A DNA stretch of 64,000 nucleotides from NCBI GenBank assembly GCA_008729055.1, contig SDUX01000006.1, positions 3,398,842 through 3,462,841 of the forward strand, in the 5' to 3' direction. The notes beneath the pieces were generated by a model. It ran no database searches. It was given only the letters and a program-made list of their open reading frames with translations, and was not told the origin of the DNA. Origin of the DNA: Pyropia haitanensis (Eukaryota > Rhodophyta > Bangiophyceae > Bangiales > Bangiaceae). Below, piece after piece: positions 58,000 through 64,000 of the stretch; position 1 is the stretch's first letter, and each line of letters starts with the position of its first letter. Made by a program: the position numbers and the translations under genes.

Positions 58000-60900
58000 C
58001 CGTCGCCCAGCTCTGCTGCTGGGTGGAGAAGCCGCGCGAGGAGGTAGGAGGGGTGGGGACTTTTGAGGTGCCGCCGCGTCACGCGTGGGGCGGTGTGGTG
58101 GGGAGGGGAGGGGGAGCCACGTCGCGGCGGCTTGGTGGGGTAGGGCATGGGGCGGGGCGGGGCAAAGGGGGCCAGGGGGCTAGCGACGGCGAAACGCCGG
58201 ATGGCCGCGGCACCGCTCCCCGGGTGGCGGTCGGGAGGGTGGCGGGGCGGGGGTGCAGCGGCGGGTCCCGTTGGCCACGGAGGCAGCGGTGCGGCGGGCT
58301 GGGGCGGGGGCGTTGGCCGCCGGCGCCGGTGTCGGGCACCGCCGCCCGGCGGACGGGAGAGTGGGTGAACGGACGGGGGAAGGGGTGGGGCCGGTGCGCG
58401 ACGGTGTGGGGGTGGGCGGCGAGGGCGCAACACAACGCGAGGAGCGAGAATCCGCAGACAACCTCTGCCGCGGTCCCTCCGGCTGCCCCTTCCGCTCGAG
58501 GCTCCACCTCCTCACCATCCCACCCTCCAGCTCTCCTTCCCTCTGCCTGCTACCCTCACTGCCGTCAACGATCCACCGGCGCGCGAGCACACCGCCCGGC
58601 TGTCGGCGTCCACCGGTCCCAACCGGGCGCGTCGACAAGGCTCGTCACGGGGAGGGGACGCCGCAGCGGCGGCGCCGGCGGGGGAGGGTATGGATGCTGG
58701 GAAGTGTGGCGGGAGGGGGGGGCGGACGGCAGAAGCAGAGTCGATTTGGCCGACGTCTGCTGGCATGGGACGACAAGGACGTGGCCGGCGCCGCCGGCAC
58801 CGCCGGCGCCGCCAACGCGGACGAGGAGCGGAGGGGGGGGAGCGGGGAGGCGCCCAGCTGCGGCACTTTGCCCACTCCGCCACCCTTCCCGTGATAGACA
58901 CCCTCTGCATCGCAGTCCCCCGGTCCCCTTCGCGGCCGCTGCTGCTCCCCTGTCGGTGCGGTTGCTGCCGCTTGCAACACGCGCCGAAACCGGAGGCCGA
59001 GGGGCGGCGCCACCCCGCCGCGTCTTCCTTTGACGGGTTGTGTGTGTGGGGTGCGGGCAGAGCGCTGTCGGCGGAGCAAGACGCTCAGCGTCAGTGGCCG
59101 CGGAGGAAACCTCCCGGCGCCAAGGCCGCCTCGGGCCGGTCCCCTCCACTCCGCCGCGGCGGCCCTTCTTTCCTTGGGCTTGCCCCGGCCGCCGACAGGA
59201 CAGTCCCCGCCTACCTGCCAGCCAACCAACCGGCTTCCCCCGGCGACACGCCGGCCGCCCATGCGGCCTATGCACTCGCCGAGGCCACCCCCACTCCTGC
59301 CTCCCCGTTTGCTCTGCCCCCCCCCCTCTGGCGGGCCCACCCTACCGGCCGGCCCGGCCCGGCCCGCCCCCTCATTGGCAGTGCGCGGCTGGGGGAGGAA
59401 CCGCGCGGCTCGGCGGGGCGCGGGACCCGACCGTCTCGTATCTGCGTACAGTACCTCCTCCTTCGCTGTGCGCGGCGGCTGCTAGGCCCCGCCTGGCGGT
59501 GTGCATCGTGTCGACAGGTGACCACCCCTCGGATCTGTGCCGGCTCCGGGTGGCAGGCGGCGCCGTGAAGCAAGGGCCGTCCATCCCTCCCGGGGTGGGG
59601 GGCGGGGGCGGGGAGGAGGATTTGCGGCGGGGTGGGGGTGGTCGTGGTGCGTCGAGCGGGCGATGGATGGCGCGGGCGGGCCCCTCCTTCGGACGTCGTG
59701 CCCGTGCGAGGGGCGTGCGCCGGGGGGGGGCGCCCCCCCACCCCACCCGTCGGGGGGGTGGAGTGGGGGCGGCGGGCGGGCTGCCGGCTCGCCGCCTCTC
59801 CAGCCTCCGCCGCGGCGCGGTGTGCAGCTCCCCCCCCCCCGTCGCGCGCATCAACTGGCCGCGCGGGGGGAACAGCGCGGCTCTGGCAACCACCTTCGCT
59901 GTCCGTATGGGCGACCACCATCGGCCGCACGGCGACCAAGCGGCCGGCCGCCTCCAACAGAGCCTCCCACCGACGCGCGCGGTCTTCGCACGCACACCAC
60001 CTGACGGGCGGTGGCGGCGGCGGCGGCAACTGCGGCAGGGCGGCTGCAGCGCGTACGCGGGCTGCCGCAGTGACGGCAACGACGGGTCACGCCGCGTTGG
60101 GCGGGGGAGGTGCACCTCCCCCGCCGCCGCCAATGGTTGTGCTCGCCACGCCCGACAGCCAGCCACAGCAGGGGGGCCCCGATAGAGAGGAGGGTGGCGA
60201 GTGGGTGGCCCCTGCGACACGCGCAGCGGTGGCGACGGTGGCAGCGGCGGCGGCTCTCCCGCCACGGCCTCGGCGTCGCGCGCGCCGCCAGTCCGCCTGT
60301 CAACAACACCCGCGGCAGCCGTCGACGATGCGCGTAGCGCAGACCGCACGTCGCGGCCGGCCGCTCCCCCCTGTCTCCCCATCGTGGCGGCGGATTTCTC
60401 TGCAGCGGGGGGGGGTGGTGGGGAGGCCGGTGGGCCGGCACCACCGACGCCGCCCCCCCCCCCCCACTCCGTCCTCGAGCGGGTTGGGCGTCGGCCCCCT
60501 CCCGACCCCACCACGTCCTTGACGGTTGTGTGGCAGGGCGACTGCTCCCCACCGCGCGTTGTCGCATCGTCTGCCGACGCCCGGATTTCGACAGCCTCTG
60601 GCGGGCCGCCACCACCCCCGTGCGTTCGCGACGCACGGCACCCAGCCAGGGGGGAGATGCTCCCTTTCAACGCCCCCAAATCCCGGTGGCCTGCGGGTAC
60701 CTGCGCGAAACGGCATGGGGTGGGGGAAGGGGGGGAGGTTTTTGTGTCGAACAAGAAGGGATGGGAGGCGGGGGGGTGGACGCTGAGGGGGGAAAGACGA
60801 CCACCGGCCGCCGGCATCCCGGCTTGGCACCCCGCACCGCCGTCGCCGCAGCCGCCTCGGCCGCAGCCGCCTCTGCCGTCTCGGCCGCCACAGGCGCTGC

Positions 60901-61350
60901 CGCCCGTCCTTGGCTGTCTGCGACGGGGCGCCGACCACCCTTGCTCGTGGGCGCCACCGGCGCGTCGGTCGGATGAGCCGCACGGCGCGGCGGGCGGGAC
61001 GGCGGCGATCGCCGTCTGCCAGATTGGTGGGGCAGGGGGAAGGCCCCACCTTCACGTAGGCGGTCTGGTGCTCGTGGGCCATACGACGAGGATGCAAACG
61101 GGGCTCTGGTCCCCGTCCTTGGTGTGGCGGCCACAGCTGCCGCGGACGTGGACGGAACGGATGCGGTCCGTTGTGGTTGGCGACTGAGCCACAGCCAAAA
61201 TTCCAAGGATCTATCGAAAATTGCATTTTCAGATATCCGCTGCACGTGCAGACCAACTTTGTCACTTGAGTGGCTCACACGTACGAGCACCACAAGTACA
61301 TCTTCGTGCTGACAATTCTTCAGGCCGACGCAAAGGATTGCGGTATGCAT
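58000..61350. other. Coding on one strand likely, strand not resolved
   Basis: Minus-strand reading: ATG 61350 gives MHTAILCVGLKNCQHEDVLV, LVRVSHSSDKVGLHVQRISE, ENAIFDRSLEFWLWLSRQPQ, then Ala-rich sequence, an acceptor CGTTTCGCGCAG near 60706 and VPAGHRDLGALKGSISPLAG, DVRSALRASSTAAAGVVDRR. Plus-strand reading: MVVLATPDSQPQQGGPDREE (60133), SVLERVGRRPPPDPTTSLTV (60470), GGLVLVGHTTRMQTGLWSPS (61064). The 5' part of the minus reading lies in moderate-GC DNA, which slightly favours it. No domain recognised. Confidence 0.3.
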
Positions 61351-61957
61351 GTACTCAATTCATCCCCATTGGGCGCGTCCATTGCCCAATGGGGTGAGCG
61401 CCAGACCCCTCCAATGCCACGTTCCATTCCTGTGACTTGTGGAAGCGGCGCGGCGAGATGCCATGATGGCCCACCGCGCGTTGTGTGACGATCACAACCC
61501 GGCCGACCGTGGCGGCCATTGGATGATCCGCCCGCCCCCTTCCGCGTTTGGTCGGCCGTGACCTCGGCGACGGGGGCGGTGCCGCGGAGCTCATCCTGCG
61601 CCAAGTAGCGCCCCGCTCGTCGACGGGCGGCCGCCGCGGCCGCGGGGCACCCGCCCGCCGCCGCCCGCCCGACCGCCGCGTCCCCCCCCCCCTCCCCCCC
61701 CACCGCGGTCCGCAGCCGCGGCGGGCGGTCGCCGCCTCCAGCCACCCACCTCGATCCCATCGCCGCCCCCCACGCCTGCTGCGGCCGGGTCGGTCCCCCC
61801 CCCCCCCCCCCCCCTACCCCTGGGCGTCCCCCCCCCCCCCCCTCTCCTTTTTCCCCCTCCCTCCCCTCCCCCCCCCCCCCCCCCCCCTTTTTTTTTTTTT
61901 GCCCTGGCCGCCGCCCCTCCCCGCCGGCCGGCGTGCCGCCGTCAATGCGACGGCGGG

Positions 61958-61997
61958 ATGGTGGCCCACCGACGGCGAGCCACGGGCGGCGGCGGCG

Positions 61998-62032
<35 letters not shown>

Positions 62033-64000
62033 CCTGACGCCGCCACCGCCACCGCCGCCGCCACCCCCACCGCCGCCGCCGCCGCCGCCGCCGCCGGCGT
62101 CGCCGCCGCCCGCGGCCGCGGTGGTGGCCCGTGGCGGCCGCCGCCCGCGGCGGCGGGGGCGGTGAGCCGCCCACCGCCGGGCGCGCCGCCGCTGCCGCTG
62201 TCGCTCGCGCTCTCCGCGGCGGCCGACTGGCTCGCCGACGCCGCCACCGCCGCCGCCGTCGCCGCCGCCGTTGCCGCCGCCACCGCCACCGCCACCGCCA
62301 CCGCCACCGCCACCGCCACCACCACCCCCACCGCCACCGCCACACACCCCCCAGCCGCCGCTGCCGCCACCACCACCGCCACCGCCACACCACCCCCCCC
62401 AGCCACCGCCGCTGCTGCCGCCGCCACCACCACCACCACCACCACCACCACCACCACAACTGCCAGCGGCGCCCCCCCCCCCCCCCCCACCCCCCACGCG
62501 CGTGCCCCGTCGCGCGCCTCGAGCTCCCCGTCGACCCGACGGTCCCCCCCCTCGCGTGGCTGCGGGACCAACCCCCCCGGGAGCGCCTCTACTTTCGTTG
62601 CCGCGACGGGCGTGCCGAGACCGCCGCCGCGGGCTTTGCCGTCACCGCGTCTGCCGACGGGCCGTACGGGGCGGCGGCGCACGCGGCGCTGCTCGAGCTG
62701 CTCCCGCCGGGCGCGCCGCTCGCCCGGTTTTATGGGGGCATCCGGTTTGACGCGGGGGGGGGGGGAGGGGGGGAGGGGGGGGGGGGGGGCGCCCGCGACG
62801 CCGGTGGCCGTGACGGCAGCGGCGGTGACGGTGGCGGCGGCGGTGACGGCAGCGGCGGTGACGGTGGCGGCGGCGGCGGCGGTGGCAGCGGCGGTGACGG
62901 TGGCGGCGGCGGCGGTGGCGGCGGTGGCGGCGGTGACGGTGGCGGGGCGGGCGGACCCGGCGACTGGTCGGCCTTTCGGGGCTACACCTTTGTCCTCCCC
63001 GCGCTCGAGCTGCAGCGCCTCCACGGCGGGGACCCCCCGCGGGCGCGTGCGGTCCTTGCCGTCAATATCGTCGCGGCGTCCCCCCCCGTCATTGCCGCGG
63101 CGGCGGCGGCGGTGGCGGCCGCGACGGACGGGGCGCCCGCGGTCGCGTGGGGCCCCCCGCACACGACCGCCCGCGCGGCGTCGGTAACCGACGTGGACGG
63201 CTACCGCCAGTGGCGGTCGTCCATGGCGACCGTCCTCGCCGCGATCCGCGCGGGCACGTATGACAAGATTGTGCTCGCGCGGCGCAAGGCGTTCCGCTTT
63301 GCGACGCCGCCAGACGCGGTGGCGGTGGCGGCCGCCCTCGAGGCGCGGCAGGCGGCGGCGGCGTCGGCCGCCGCCGCCACCGCCGCCGCGTCCGCGTCCG
63401 CGTCTGCGTCTGCGTCTGCGTCCGCGTCTGCGTCTGCGTCCGCGGCGGCACCCGCGGCGGTGGCGGCTGGCGGTCGTGCCGCCGCCGCCGCCGCGACGCG
63501 CGGGACGTACCTGTTTGTGCTGCAGCTGGCTGACGGGTCGGCGTTTGTGGGGTGCACGCCAGAGCGGCTGTTCCGGCTGGACGGGGAGCGCATCTCGTCC
63601 CAGGCGCTGGCGGGTACCATCCGCTGTGCCGGCGGCGGGGGTGCGCCCGCGGAGGGCTCCCCGGGGGGGGGGGGGGGGGGCCCACCGCCAGCCCCGCCGC
63701 CGCCGCGCCCGCCGCGACCACCGCCGCCGCCACCGCCGCCGCCGCCGCCGCCGTGACCGCCGCCGCCGTGACCGCCGCCGCACCTGGCGGGGGGGACGAC
63801 GCGGTCGCGCGGCGGGCGATGGCGGCGCTCGGCGCGGTGGATGCCGCGACGGCGGCGGCGGCGCGGGCGCTGCTGGGCAGCCGCAAGGACCGGGCGGAGC
63901 ACGCGTACGTGGTCGACTATGTGGCACGCGCGATGGGCGACTGTGGCGCGACGGTGTCGACGGCGGGGCCGGTCATTGTGCGGCTGCCGCAGCTGCTGCA
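61958..64000 (+). CDS. Isochorismate synthase (MenF/ICS), 3' truncated by window edge
   Basis: Reaction (family): chorismate to isochorismate, Mg-dependent, first step to phylloquinone/menaquinone; in algae the nuclear enzyme is plastid-targeted. Seen: AWLRDQPPRERLYFRCRDGR, LARFYGGIRFD, a Gly/Asp repeat insertion (62755-62955), DWSAFRGYTFVLPALELQRL, ARAVLAVNIVAA, the catalytic-core strand TYDKIVLARRKAFRF, an Ala/Ser repeat insertion, YLFVLQLADGSAFVGCTPER, LFRLDGERISSQALAGTIRC, and ARALLGSRKDRAEHAYVVDY with the EH pair of the family, then PVIVRLPQLLQ at the edge. The start is uncertain (ATG 61958 leads an Ala/Thr-rich leader in another frame). Frame breaks fall at the C-run 62475-62490 and the G-run 63663-63680. 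In plants and diatoms this domain opens the PHYLLO MenF-D-C-H fusion; the sequence past 64000 would tell. Confidence 0.88.

Noticed and set aside
61942..63927. Minus-strand frame of about 660 codons opposite the isochorismate synthase
   Set aside because: Arg/Val/Ala low complexity created by the GC-rich sense codons; the plus strand carries the conserved enzyme motifs.

Overview
The window looks like nuclear DNA of a very GC-rich eukaryote, most probably an alga. Supporting signs are a TATA box in front of several starts, spliced genes with GT..AG introns and C-rich acceptors, plant-like start contexts, C2H2, RING and WD40 proteins, and an isochorismate synthase. A bangiophyte red alga (Porphyra/Pyropia type) fits the GC-rich, intron-poor gene islands separated by AT-richer gaps, but a haptophyte or another GC-rich alga cannot be excluded. 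I see no ribosomal RNA, convincing tRNA, CRISPR array or prokaryotic operon.

Layout. 1-1.7 kb: the start of a gene leaving the left edge and a secreted Ser/Asp/Lys repeat protein, both on the minus strand and each with a TATA box. 2-6.8 kb: fragments of spliced minus-strand genes and a degenerate tandem repeat. 7.2-8.4 kb: a membrane-anchored RING finger protein. 11.5-13.6 kb: a divergent pair, a VOC/glyoxalase-fold protein (minus) and a two-helix membrane protein (plus). 15.6-18.9 kb: a long Ala/Gly-rich minus-strand protein. 23.2-24.9 kb: a minus-strand membrane protein, followed by a G-rich tract, a long perfect-symmetry inverted repeat and a minisatellite. 28.4-29.6 kb: an unidentified minus-strand gene. 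31.4-32.7 kb: a WD40 protein resembling WDR83/MORG1, whose 5' end lies in a 218-bp sequence duplicated at 20.9 kb. 34.5-38.6 kb: a multi-exon C2H2 zinc-finger gene with very short exons. 49.1-51.3 kb: a second C2H2 gene. 62-64 kb: an isochorismate synthase running off the right edge.

Two limits apply. GC content is so high that stop codons are rare on both strands, so long open frames prove little; I list only genes with a recognisable domain, good start context, splice signals or natural protein composition. Also, nearly every recognisable gene changes frame at a long G, C or A run, which points to consensus errors at homopolymers or, less likely, to real slippage. Product lengths are therefore approximate.

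The genes do not form one pathway: they are housekeeping (isochorismate synthase for naphthoquinones, WD40 scaffold, VOC protein), regulatory (two C2H2 factors, RING ligase) and unknown membrane or secreted proteins.
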